Source: Burkholderiales bacterium (GTDB lineage Bacteria; Pseudomonadota; Gammaproteobacteria; Burkholderiales; Burkholderiaceae_E). From it: a stretch of DNA of 64,000 nt. A model generated the notes under the pieces. That model did not search any database. It worked only from the letters and a program-made list of their open reading frames with translations, and was not told where the DNA came from. Made by a program: the position numbers and the translations under genes. Below are positions 52,773-60,191 of this stretch, piece by piece. Location of the stretch: contig JAPLQF010000030.1 of NCBI GenBank assembly GCA_026399875.1, positions 17,858 through 81,857 of the forward strand. The letters run 5' to 3'. The stretch's first letter is position 1. The number at the start of each line of letters is the position of its first letter.

Positions 52773-54407
52773 TCAGGTCTCCACCGAACGGCCCTTCAGG
52801 GCGAACAGCCCGGAAGGGCGCTTCTGGATGAACGCGATGATCAGCGCGAGGATCAGGATCTTGCTGATGACCGCGCCCAGCCAGGGCTCGAGCAGCTTGC
52901 TTGCCACGCCCAGCCCGAAACCCGCCACCACCGTCCCCACCAGCTGCCCGACACCGCCCAGCACCACGACGATGAAAGAATCGATGATGTAGGAGGTACC
53001 AAGCTCGGGGCCGACATTGCCGACCTGCGACAGCGCCACGCCAGCCAACCCGGCGATGCCCGACCCCAGCGCGAAGGCCAGCATGTCGACCCGATCGGTC
53101 GGCACACCGACCGCCGAGGCCATCGACCGGTTCTGGGTCACCCCACGAACGAACAGCCCCAGGCGAGTGCGGTTGAGCACCAGCGCCACCACGAGCAGGA
53201 CGGCGAGCGCGAAACCGATGATCACGATCCGGTTGTAGGGCAGCACCAGCGAGCCGAACTGGAATCCGCCCGACAGCCAGGCCGGGTTCTCGATCTCGAC
53301 ATTTTGCGGACCGAAGATCTGCCGCGCCGACTGGATCAGGATGAGGCTCACGCCCCATGTGGCCAGCAGGGTTTCAAGCGGACGACCGTAGAGCCATCGG
53401 ATGACGGTGCGCTCGATCAGCACACCGACCAGCGCCGCCGCCAGAAAGGCCACCGGCAAGGCCACCAGCGGATACCAGGCGAAAGCATCGGGAAAGGCCT
53501 GGCGAAACACCGTCTGCGTGACATAAGTGGCATAGGCGCCGATCATGATCATCTCGCCATGGGCCATGTTGATCACGCCCAGCAGGCCGTAGGTGATGGC
53601 AAGGCCGATTGCGGCCAGCATCAGGATGCTGCCAAGCGACAGTCCGGCGAAGATGCGGCCCAGCCACTCGGCGCGAGCCAGGCGGGCCGAGACCTGCGCC
53701 AGCGAGGCCCGAGCCGCAGTGCGCACCGCATCGTCGCTCTCGGCCCAACTGCCGTCGGCATTCTGGGCGACGATCGCAGTCAGCAGTGTCCTGACGTCGG
53801 CCCGGTCGCTGTCGCCAAGCGCCTGCACCGCCTCGAGCCGCAGCTTGGGGTCATCGGACTTGATCGTGATCGCGGCCACGGCCAGCGCCACCGCCTGCCT
53901 GACCTGCGGGTCGGTTTCTTTTTCCTGCGCCTTGCGCAGCGTGGCCAGCAGGGCCTCGTCACCACCTTCCTGCAGGGCGAGTGCTGCCGCCAGCCTGAGC
54001 TCGCGCTCGGGCGAAAACAGTTTCAGTGCCGCGACCGCACCATCGATCTGGCCGCGAAGATTGTTGTTGATCATGACTTCATCGGGCTCGGGCGTCGGCA
54101 TCCCGGTGGGCTTGCCGGTGGCTGCATCAAGCACACCGTCGGCCGCCTTGATCCAGCCGCCGCCCTTGCCGTCGACAAAGAGCGCGCCGTCCTGCAAGGC
54201 CTTGAGCACCGGCAGCGTGGTGTCGTCGGGCGATGCGGCAATCGCTTCGATGGCTGCAGCCTTCTCGTCGAAATCGTCGGAGGCGAGCCGCTTGAGGATC
54301 TCCGGATCGACGGCAAAGGCCGCACTCGTCCAGACGATCGCAAGCAGCGCCGCGCTGACCGAGATGCTGCGAGCGCACCGGCGACGCAAAGAGATGAAGA
54401 CTGTCAT
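52773..54407 (-). CDS. urtB: Urea ABC transporter permease UrtB
   Basis: A 544-residue LivH-type permease. A signal peptide and a periplasmic HEAT-like helical region (about residues 25-230) precede the membrane part, as is usual for UrtB. The permease core shows GLLGVINMAHGEMIMIGAYATYV, LIQSARQIFGPQNVEI and a late GSGIAGLAGVALSQVGNVGP. The ATG at 54407 gives a proper signal peptide. A hairpin with four T residues lies between urtA and this gene. Confidence 0.94.
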   Translation of the reverse strand: MTVFISLRRRCARSISVSAALLAIVWTSAAFAVDPEILKRLASDDFDEKAAAIEAIAASPDDTTLPVLKALQDGALFVDGKGGGWIKAADGVLDAATGKPTGMPTPEPDEVMINNNLRGQIDGAVAALKLFSPERELRLAAALALQEGGDEALLATLRKAQEKETDPQVRQAVALAVAAITIKSDDPKLRLEAVQALGDSDRADVRTLLTAIVAQNADGSWAESDDAVRTAARASLAQVSARLARAEWLGRIFAGLSLGSILMLAAIGLAITYGLLGVINMAHGEMIMIGAYATYVTQTVFRQAFPDAFAWYPLVALPVAFLAAALVGVLIERTVIRWLYGRPLETLLATWGVSLILIQSARQIFGPQNVEIENPAWLSGGFQFGSLVLPYNRIVIIGFALAVLLVVALVLNRTRLGLFVRGVTQNRSMASAVGVPTDRVDMLAFALGSGIAGLAGVALSQVGNVGPELGTSYIIDSFIVVVLGGVGQLVGTVVAGFGLGVASKLLEPWLGAVISKILILALIIAFIQKRPSGLFALKGRSVET

Positions 54408-54493
54408 TGGGATCCAGAAAATCAGTCCGATACCGGATGGCTGCCGGCGAGCGCAGCCGGCAAAACGCGGGGCAACCATCGCTCCCCAGCGGT

Positions 54494-54507
54494 TTGCCTG
54501 CAGGCAA
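54494..54507. repeat. 14-base perfect palindrome in the urtA-urtB gap
   Basis: TTGCCTGCAGGCAA reads the same on both strands and sits between the urtA-urtB hairpin and urtB. It could be a dimeric regulator site or be involved in RNA folding; no family is assigned. Confidence 0.6.
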
Positions 54508-54526
54508 TCGACAAAACCGGTCTGCG

Positions 54527-54553
54527 AAAACGCCGCGTCATCCCGACGCGGCG
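54527..54553 (-). terminator. Partial intrinsic terminator between urtA and urtB
   Basis: On the - strand a perfect 9-base GC-rich stem (CGCCGCGTC / GACGCGGCG, loop of five bases) is followed by TTTT then C. It begins about ten bases after the urtA stop. The T tract is short, so it probably lets part of the transcription through, giving more binding protein than permease, or protects the urtA transcript end. Confidence 0.65.
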
Positions 54554-54563
54554 CAAACCGGTA

Positions 54564-55829
54564 TCAGGCGCCCTGCTTGCCCTCGTTGCCCGGGATAAAG
54601 GGCGACCAGGGGTTGGCGCGAATCGGCTCTTTCGTGCGATAGACGACCGAGAACTGGCCATTAGCCTGGATCTCGCCGATCATGACCGGGCGATGCAGGT
54701 GGTGGTTGGTCTTGTCCATCGTCAGCGTGAAGCCGCAGGGCGCCTTGAAGGTCTGACCGGCCATGGCCGGACGAACCTTGTCGACATCGGTCGACTTGGC
54801 CTTCTCGACCGCCTGCTTCCACATGTTGATGCCGACATAGGTGGCCTCCATCGGGTCGTTGGTGACCACGGTGGCAGGATTGGGCACCTTGTTGGCAGTC
54901 GCCCAGGTCTTGTAGGTCTTGATGAACTTGTCGTTCTCGGGGCTCTTGACCGACATGAAGTAGTTCCAGGCGGCAAGGTGACCAACCAGCGGTTTGGTGT
55001 CGATGCCGCGCAGCTCTTCCTCACCGACCGAGAAGGCTACGACCGGAACATCCTTGGCTTTCAGACCCTGATTGCCGAGCTCTTTGTAGAACGGCACGTT
55101 GGAGTCGCCGTTGATGGTGGAGACCACCGCAGTACGACCACCGGCTGCAAATTTCTTGATGTTGGCAACGATGGTCTGATAGTCGGAGTGACCGAAGGGG
55201 GTGTAGACCTCTTCGATGTCTTTTTCGGCAACGCCCTTCGATTTCAGGAAGGCACGCAGAATCTTGTTGGTGGTACGGGGATAGACATAGTCGGTGCCGA
55301 CCAGGAACCAGCGCTTGGCATTGCCGCCGCCCTTGCCCATCAGATACTCGACCGCCGGAATCGCCTGCTGATTCGGGGCTGCGCCGGTGTAGAACACGTT
55401 CTTCGACAACTCCTCGCCTTCGTACTGAACCGGGTAGAACAGCAGGCCATTGAGCTCTTCGACCACCGGCAACACCGATTTGCGCGACACCGAGGTCCAG
55501 CAGCCGAAGGTGGCGGCGACCTTGTCCTGCGAAATCAGCTGACGCATTTTTTCGGCAAACAGCGGCCAGTTGGAGGCCGGATCGACGACGACCGCCTCAA
55601 GAGGACGACCCATCACACCACCCTTGGCGTTGATTTCCTCGAAGGTCATCAGCGCGGTGTTCTTGAGCGCGGTTTCGGAGATGGCCATCGTGCCCGACAG
55701 CGAATGCAGCACACCGACCTTGATCGGCGATTTGTCCTGCGCGAAGACGATGTTGGAGGCGGTCAGGCCAGGGAGGGACAAGGCGGTGCCGGCAGCGGCA
55801 GCCTTGATGAAATCGCGGCGTTGGGTCAT
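54564..55829 (-). CDS. urtA: Urea ABC transporter substrate-binding protein UrtA
   Basis: A 421-residue binding protein with a twin-arginine-type signal (TQRRDFIKAAAAG). The mature part begins KVGVLHSLSGTMAISETALKNTALM, the UrtA signature, followed by VVDPASNWPLFAEKMRQLI, FGCWTSVSRKSVLPVVEE, FYPVQYEGEE and the C-terminal PCGFTLTMDKTNHHLHRPVMIGEI. It captures urea for UrtBCDE. A sigma-54 promoter lies about 60 bases upstream. Confidence 0.97.
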   Translation of the reverse strand: MTQRRDFIKAAAAGTALSLPGLTASNIVFAQDKSPIKVGVLHSLSGTMAISETALKNTALMTFEEINAKGGVMGRPLEAVVVDPASNWPLFAEKMRQLISQDKVAATFGCWTSVSRKSVLPVVEELNGLLFYPVQYEGEELSKNVFYTGAAPNQQAIPAVEYLMGKGGGNAKRWFLVGTDYVYPRTTNKILRAFLKSKGVAEKDIEEVYTPFGHSDYQTIVANIKKFAAGGRTAVVSTINGDSNVPFYKELGNQGLKAKDVPVVAFSVGEEELRGIDTKPLVGHLAAWNYFMSVKSPENDKFIKTYKTWATANKVPNPATVVTNDPMEATYVGINMWKQAVEKAKSTDVDKVRPAMAGQTFKAPCGFTLTMDKTNHHLHRPVMIGEIQANGQFSVVYRTKEPIRANPWSPFIPGNEGKQGA

Positions 55830-55892
55830 TTCTATCCTCGGATATTGGGGAGTATTGGCACGGACGGTGGGGTCCGCGCACTCCCCTGACTC

Positions 55893-55908
55893 AGCAACTA
55901 CCGTGCCA
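55893..55908 (-). promoter_or_regulatory. Sigma-54 (RpoN) promoter of urtA
   Basis: The - strand reads TGGCACG-GTAG-TTGCT, a complete match to the -24/-12 consensus TGGCACG-N4-TTGCW. It lies in the ureA-urtA gap and points at urtA, with a leader of about 50 bases. This implies control by a sigma-54 activator, most likely NtrC. Confidence 0.88.
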
Positions 55909-55915
55909 CTCCTGA

Positions 55916-55944
55916 GCGCACCAAAACATTCCCATGTGGTGCGC
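55916..55944. promoter_or_regulatory. Inverted repeat next to the urtA sigma-54 promoter, NtrC-like half-sites
   Basis: GCGCACCA (55916-55923) and TGGTGCGC (55937-55944) form an 8-base inverted repeat with a 13-base spacer. The half-sites match those of NtrC boxes (GCACC...GGTGC), but the GCACC-to-GGTGC spacing is 15 bases where 5 is usual, one extra helical turn. It is centred about 20 bases upstream of the -24 element, closer than typical activator sites. Confidence 0.5.
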
Positions 55945-55976
55945 GCAACGCCCGGCCGGCGTGCAGGTCGACCCGA

Positions 55977-56279
55977 TCAGGCGATCGGATGATGCACAGT
56001 CACCAGCTTGGTGCCGTCCGGGAAGGTGGCTTCCACCTGGATGTCGGGGATCATCTCGGGCACGCCGTCCATGACATCGTCACGGCCAAGCAGTGTGGTG
56101 CCGTAGTGCATCAGATCGGCCACCGAGCGGCCATCCCGGGCGCCCTCGAGGACGGCTGCCGTAATGTAGGCCACAGCCTCCGGGTAGTTGAGCTTCAGGC
56201 CGCGGGCACGCCGGCGCTCGGCGAGCAAGCCGGCGGTGAAGATAAGCAGTTTGTCCTTTTCGCGCGGCGTCAGATCCAT
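55977..56279 (-). CDS. ureA: Urease subunit gamma
   Basis: A 100-residue gamma subunit beginning [23 protein letters not shown], with [41 protein letters not shown] and ending VTVHHPIA, all standard. A GGAA lies six bases before the ATG. It follows ureD after 69 bases of repeats and is followed by the urt genes, not by ureB. Confidence 0.97.
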   Translation of the reverse strand: MDLTPREKDKLLIFTAGLLAERRRARGLKLNYPEAVAYITAAVLEGARDGRSVADLMHYGTTLLGRDDVMDGVPEMIPDIQVEATFPDGTKLVTVHHPIA

Positions 56280-56317
56280 CGTGAGTTCCGGTCAGAGAGT
56301 AGAGGGTTGCCGATTTG

Positions 56318-56360
56318 TCAGGTGGCCCATTTTCAGGTGGCCCACTTATCAGGTGGCCCA
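56318..56360. repeat. Three copies of a 12-base repeat covering the ureD stop
   Basis: TCAGGTGGCCCA occurs at 56318, 56333 and 56349, with 15-16 base spacing. On the coding strand each is TGGGCCACCTGA, i.e. Trp-Ala-Thr-stop; the copy at 56349-56360 is the real end of ureD. The other two copies lie in the ureD-ureA gap. Confidence 0.9.
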
Positions 56361-57236
56361 AATACGGGGTGGCGGGCTGTCGGCGCCGAGCACCACTGGC
56401 CGGGCAAGTGACCAGAGCGCCTGGGCGACCCGCATCACCGACTCGGAATCATCGGCCACCAGGCGGGCGGCAATCAAGCCGGCCGTTGTACGCGAAGCGC
56501 CGGCCGCAAGCCGGATCGCCTTGCCGGGCGACGCCGTGCAAGCCGCCTCAAGTGACTGGCGCCAGGCCTGCAGCAGACCCTCGTCGAGCGCGTCATCGGG
56601 TGCCACAGCCCAGACCGTACAGGCCACGGTCCGGCCGCCGAACCCGAGTGGCGAACTGAAGAGCCGGTCGGTGGCTTGCGCAGCAAGGTGCTCGGCCCAG
56701 ACCGGCAGCCCGCCGACATCGAGACTCAGGCGCTGGCGCAGCGCGCCGCGATCAAAGCGCTCGCCCATCGCAGCCCGACCGAGCACCAGGCACTCCCAGC
56801 CGATGAATCGGGCATCCGACGCAAGATCAAAGGCAATCGACTGATCGACCTGCGCCGAGTCATAGACGATCGCCGGCTGCGGCAGCCACTCGAGCGTCGC
56901 CTCCGAATCGAGTCGGACCCGGGTACGGGCGCTGGCCGAGTGCTCGGCGCTGCGATACCACTTCTGGGCGCCCGGAGTGGTGCACAGCACGCGCGCCTTC
57001 GGCCCGAGATGAATGTCGAGATCGAGGCGATCGCCACCGACCAGCCCACCCGGAGGATGCACGATCACTGCCTGACAGCGGCCGTCGGCAAGGGGCAAGG
57101 CCTTGATCAGACGCAGCGGCCCTTCATGCCGGTTGTGGACCAGCCGGGTGCGGCCCGCGCGGTCCTCGAATCGAAGGTCGAGGCGCGCCCGCCAGCCCTT
57201 GGCGATCGGCTCTCGAGGCGGCTGCGAAAGATCCAT
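56349..57236 (-). CDS. ureD: Urease accessory protein UreD
   Basis: A 295-residue maturation scaffold. Family phrases are WRARLDLRFEDRAGRTRL, VIVHPPGGLVGGDRLDLDI, VLCTTPGAQKWYRS, LEWLPQPAIVYDSA and FIGWECLVLGRAAMGE. UreD binds apo-urease with UreF and UreG and conducts nickel. The start at 57236 has no clear ribosome site; the 67-base gap upstream contains repeated GGGGC. Confidence 0.95.
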   Translation of the reverse strand: MDLSQPPREPIAKGWRARLDLRFEDRAGRTRLVHNRHEGPLRLIKALPLADGRCQAVIVHPPGGLVGGDRLDLDIHLGPKARVLCTTPGAQKWYRSAEHSASARTRVRLDSEATLEWLPQPAIVYDSAQVDQSIAFDLASDARFIGWECLVLGRAAMGERFDRGALRQRLSLDVGGLPVWAEHLAAQATDRLFSSPLGFGGRTVACTVWAVAPDDALDEGLLQAWRQSLEAACTASPGKAIRLAAGASRTTAGLIAARLVADDSESVMRVAQALWSLARPVVLGADSPPPRIWAT

Positions 57237-57303
57237 CGGTGCGATTGGGGCCGGACTGGGGCAAGGGCTGGGGCAGGCGTCGGGATCTGTGGCAGCTGAA
57301 GGA

Positions 57304-58716
57304 TCAGGCGCGGAAGATCTTGCCGGGATTGAGGATGCCGTCGGGGTCGAAGGCCCGCTTGATGCCGCGCATCAGCTCGATTGCATCCTCGCCCGCCTCT
57401 TCGATCAGAAAGCCGATCTTGTGCAGGCCGATGCCATGTTCGCCGGTGCAGGTGCCGTCCATCGAGAGGGCCAGGCGGACGATCTGGTCGTTCAGGCGTT
57501 CGGCCTGCTCGACTTCGGACTGATTCGCCGGGTCGATGAGAAGCACCGCATGAAAGTTGCCGTCGCCCACATGCCCGAGCAGCGCAGTCGGGAAGTCGGC
57601 GGTATCGAGAATCGCGCGGGCGCCGGTGATCGAGTCGGCGAGCCTTGAAATCGGCACGCAGGTATCGGTGGAGATCGCACGGCAGCCCGGGCGCAATTGC
57701 AGACAGGCGAAGTAGGCGTTGTGACGGGCATTCCAGAGCCGCGTGCGGTCTTCAGGGTGGGTCGCCCATTCGAAGTCCTGGCCGCCGTTGGCATGCACCA
57801 GCTCCTGCACCGCAGCCGCCTGCTCGCGTACCGATGACTCGGTGCCGTGAAACTCGAAAAAGAGCGTCGGCGCCTCGCGCAGGGTGGTGTGGCTGTGCCG
57901 GTTGATGGCACGGATCGTCATGGCGTCGAGGAACTCGCTGCGGGCAACCGGCACGCCGAGCTGGATGGTCTCGATCACGGTCCGCACCGCATCCGACAGG
58001 GACGCAAAATTGCAGACCGCCGCCGACATCGCCTCGGGCATCGGATAGAGCCGCACCGTCACCTCGGCGATGATGCCGAGCGTGCCTTCGGAGCCCACCA
58101 TCAGCCGCGTGAGGTCATAGCCGGCCGAAGACTTTTTGGCACGGCCGCCGGTCCGGATCACTTTGCCCTGCGCGGTCACGACGGTCAGGCCGAGCACGTT
58201 CTCGCGCATGGTGCCGTAGCGCACCGCATTGGTCCCGGAGGCGCGAGTGGCCGACATGCCGCCGAGCGAGGCATCGGCACCCGGGTCGATCGGGAAAAAC
58301 AGACCGGTGTCCTTGATGTGCTCGTTGAGCTGCTTGCGGGTCACGCCAGCCTGCACTGTGCAGGTAAGGTCTTCGGCATCGACCGACAACACGCGGTTCA
58401 TCTGACTCAGATCGATGGTCAGACCGCCCTGCACCGCCAGCAGATGCCCCTCGAGCGACGAGCCGGCGCCGAAGGCGATGATCGGAAAGCGATGCTCAGC
58501 GCAAGCCTTGACCGCTTCAACAATATCGTCAACCGACTGGGCGAAGACGACGGCATCGGGTGGGGTGACCGGAAAGGGCGACTCGTCGCGGCCATGATGC
58601 TCACGAACGGCCTGAGCCGTGCTGAAGCGGTCGCCGAAATGGTTTCGCAGCCGCGCGGCAAGCGCCTCGGGCAGCGGACGTTTCAGGGACGCGGACAGGG
58701 CATAGGGATGATTCAT
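57304..58716 (-). CDS. FAD-linked oxidase, D-lactate dehydrogenase (cytochrome)-like
   Basis: A 470-residue VAO-family flavoprotein. The FAD domain has FPIIAFGAGSSLEGHLL, IDPGADASLGGMSATRASGTNAVRYG and SSAGYDLTRLMVGSEGTLGII. The cap domain ends with GHVGDGNFHAVLLID, CTGEHGIGLHKIGFL and IKRAFDPDGILNPGKIF. The set fits D-lactate dehydrogenase (cytochrome) or a related 2-hydroxyacid oxidase more closely than GlcD. It lies upstream of ureD on the same strand; a functional link to urease is not evident. Confidence 0.88.
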   Translation of the reverse strand: MNHPYALSASLKRPLPEALAARLRNHFGDRFSTAQAVREHHGRDESPFPVTPPDAVVFAQSVDDIVEAVKACAEHRFPIIAFGAGSSLEGHLLAVQGGLTIDLSQMNRVLSVDAEDLTCTVQAGVTRKQLNEHIKDTGLFFPIDPGADASLGGMSATRASGTNAVRYGTMRENVLGLTVVTAQGKVIRTGGRAKKSSAGYDLTRLMVGSEGTLGIIAEVTVRLYPMPEAMSAAVCNFASLSDAVRTVIETIQLGVPVARSEFLDAMTIRAINRHSHTTLREAPTLFFEFHGTESSVREQAAAVQELVHANGGQDFEWATHPEDRTRLWNARHNAYFACLQLRPGCRAISTDTCVPISRLADSITGARAILDTADFPTALLGHVGDGNFHAVLLIDPANQSEVEQAERLNDQIVRLALSMDGTCTGEHGIGLHKIGFLIEEAGEDAIELMRGIKRAFDPDGILNPGKIFRA

Positions 58717-58837
58717 GGTGGCCTCTGGGTCACAAGCCTGGCGGAGCGGCTCGCTGGCGACGATTGATGGCGATGGCCGATGACTCGGCCGGTCTGCTTC
58801 GATGATACCCGCGGTCACTGCCAGCGGCACGGCGCGG

Positions 58838-59623
58838 CTAGTCGAAGAGCCAGCGCTCGATATGCCGGGCCACCGTCATCGCGCCTGCACCGAGCATCGG
58901 CAGATGCCCGGCATGGGGCACGACATGGGCCGCCGCGCCCCATCTGGCCGCGGCATGACGCAGGAGCGCGGGGGTGACCAGCGGATCATCCCGGCCACCG
59001 ATGGCCAGCACCGGTATGGTGCGCAGGACAGCCGACATCGAAGACGGGCGCAGCCAGTCGCGGCAGGCCGCAAAGGACTCATCGCGCAGGCGGGTAGAAA
59101 GCAGCTCGGCCAGTTCGACCGAAAACCGCGCATCGCCGGGCGACAGCAGCAGCTGCGACAGGCGCTCGGGATCGGCTCGCACAGGATCGCCGAACATCAG
59201 CCGCGGGCGACGGGCGACGACCATGCGCGACAGCGACGCCGGGAATCGCATGAGCAGCTCGCGCATCGCGACCTCGAGACCCTCGGGCGGCGTCGGCGCA
59301 ATCAGCACCGCGCCATCGCGAGCGCCGCGCTCGATCAGCCCTTCGACGATGCGCGCGCCCATCGCATGGCCGACGAGGATCTTCGGGCCGCTCAGTTGAT
59401 CCAGCATGCCGTGCAGGCGATCGGTGTAGCGTGCAATCGGAAATCGTGCGATCGATGCCGACCACTGTGCGTGCGGCCAGGCCTCGTGAAGGTCGGGGGC
59501 AAAGCAGCGCAGTCCAAGTGCCTCGAAGTGCGGCACCAGATGCTCGGCCCAGATCCAGGGCCCGAAACAGGCGCCATGCACGAACACAAGGGTTGCCGTT
59601 GCGTGATTCGGGTTGCGGGTCAT
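58838..59623 (-). CDS. Alpha/beta-hydrolase-fold protein with altered nucleophile
   Basis: A 261-residue alpha/beta-hydrolase-fold protein. The oxyanion region is FVHGACFGPWIW, the acid is in GGRDDPLV (Asp212/213) and the histidine in PHAGHLPM (His240). The nucleophile elbow reads VGHAMGAR, so Ala87 stands where G-x-S-x-G needs a serine (codon GCG at 59363-59365 on the complementary strand). It is therefore probably not a classical serine hydrolase. The ATG at 59623 gives the standard N-terminus. Confidence 0.85.
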   Translation of the reverse strand: MTRNPNHATATLVFVHGACFGPWIWAEHLVPHFEALGLRCFAPDLHEAWPHAQWSASIARFPIARYTDRLHGMLDQLSGPKILVGHAMGARIVEGLIERGARDGAVLIAPTPPEGLEVAMRELLMRFPASLSRMVVARRPRLMFGDPVRADPERLSQLLLSPGDARFSVELAELLSTRLRDESFAACRDWLRPSSMSAVLRTIPVLAIGGRDDPLVTPALLRHAAARWGAAAHVVPHAGHLPMLGAGAMTVARHIERWLFD

Positions 59624-59738
59624 CACAGGTGAGCCGATCGGATCGGACTGCTGATTATCACGCCTCGACACCGCTTCACCACCAACTGCGGCGATCTTCG
59701 ACGACAATTGGCGTTTGCCGACTCTGTCTGAGCCCATC

Positions 59739-60149
59739 ATGCCCCGGATCAAGATCACTGCTGCAGGCCACACCTTCATCGCCGAAACCAACCCCGACGC
59801 CCCGAAAACCGTCGCTGCCTTCCTGGCGCTTTTGCCCTACCGGCAGAAGATGATTCATGTGCGCTGGAGCGGCGAAGGCGTCTGGGTACCGCTTGGCGAC
59901 TTCGAACTCGGCGTGGGGTTCGAGAACCACACCAGCCACCCTTCGGTCGGCGACATCCTGTTCTATCCGGGCGGCTTCAGCGAGACCGAGATCATCCTGG
60001 CCTATGGCTCGTGCTGCTTTGCCTCGAAGATGGGCCAGCTTGCCGGCAACCATTTCCTGACGATCACAGAGGGTCGCGAGAACCTGCGGGCAATGGGTGT
60101 CAAGGTGCTCTGGGAAGGCGCCCAGGACGTGGTCTTCGAACTCGCCTGA
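59739..60149 (+). CDS. DUF3830 family protein, cyclophilin-like fold
   Basis: A 136-residue protein with the DUF3830 pattern: AETNPDAPKTVAAFLALLPY, HVRWSGEGVWVPLGD, FENHTSHPSVGDILFYPGG, ILAYGSCCFASKMGQLAGNHF. Known structures of the family are cyclophilin-like; no activity is established. Genes of this family often accompany amidohydrolases and amidases of nitrogen catabolism, and here adenine deaminase and an amidase follow. Confidence 0.88.
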   Translation: MPRIKITAAGHTFIAETNPDAPKTVAAFLALLPYRQKMIHVRWSGEGVWVPLGDFELGVGFENHTSHPSVGDILFYPGGFSETEIILAYGSCCFASKMGQLAGNHFLTITEGRENLRAMGVKVLWEGAQDVVFELA

Positions 60150-60191
60150 TATCTGCCCGGACCGCCACCCGCATCGGCCTGAGCCGATGCA

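Noticed and set aside
55856..55871. A second sigma-54-like sequence (TGGCACG) on the + strand
   Set aside because: The -12 half is GTGGG, lacking the required GC, and it points away from urtA towards ureA's 3' end.
52752..55889. A 1045-codon open frame on the + strand across urtB and urtA
   Set aside because: It is antisense to two clearly conserved genes and crosses their intergenic hairpin. Its product is Arg/His/Gln/Asp-rich with no domain, as expected from the complementary frame of GC-rich codons.
58775..58790. GGCCGA/TCGGCC hairpin upstream of the FAD oxidase
   Set aside because: Six-base stem without a T tract; frequent by chance at this GC content.
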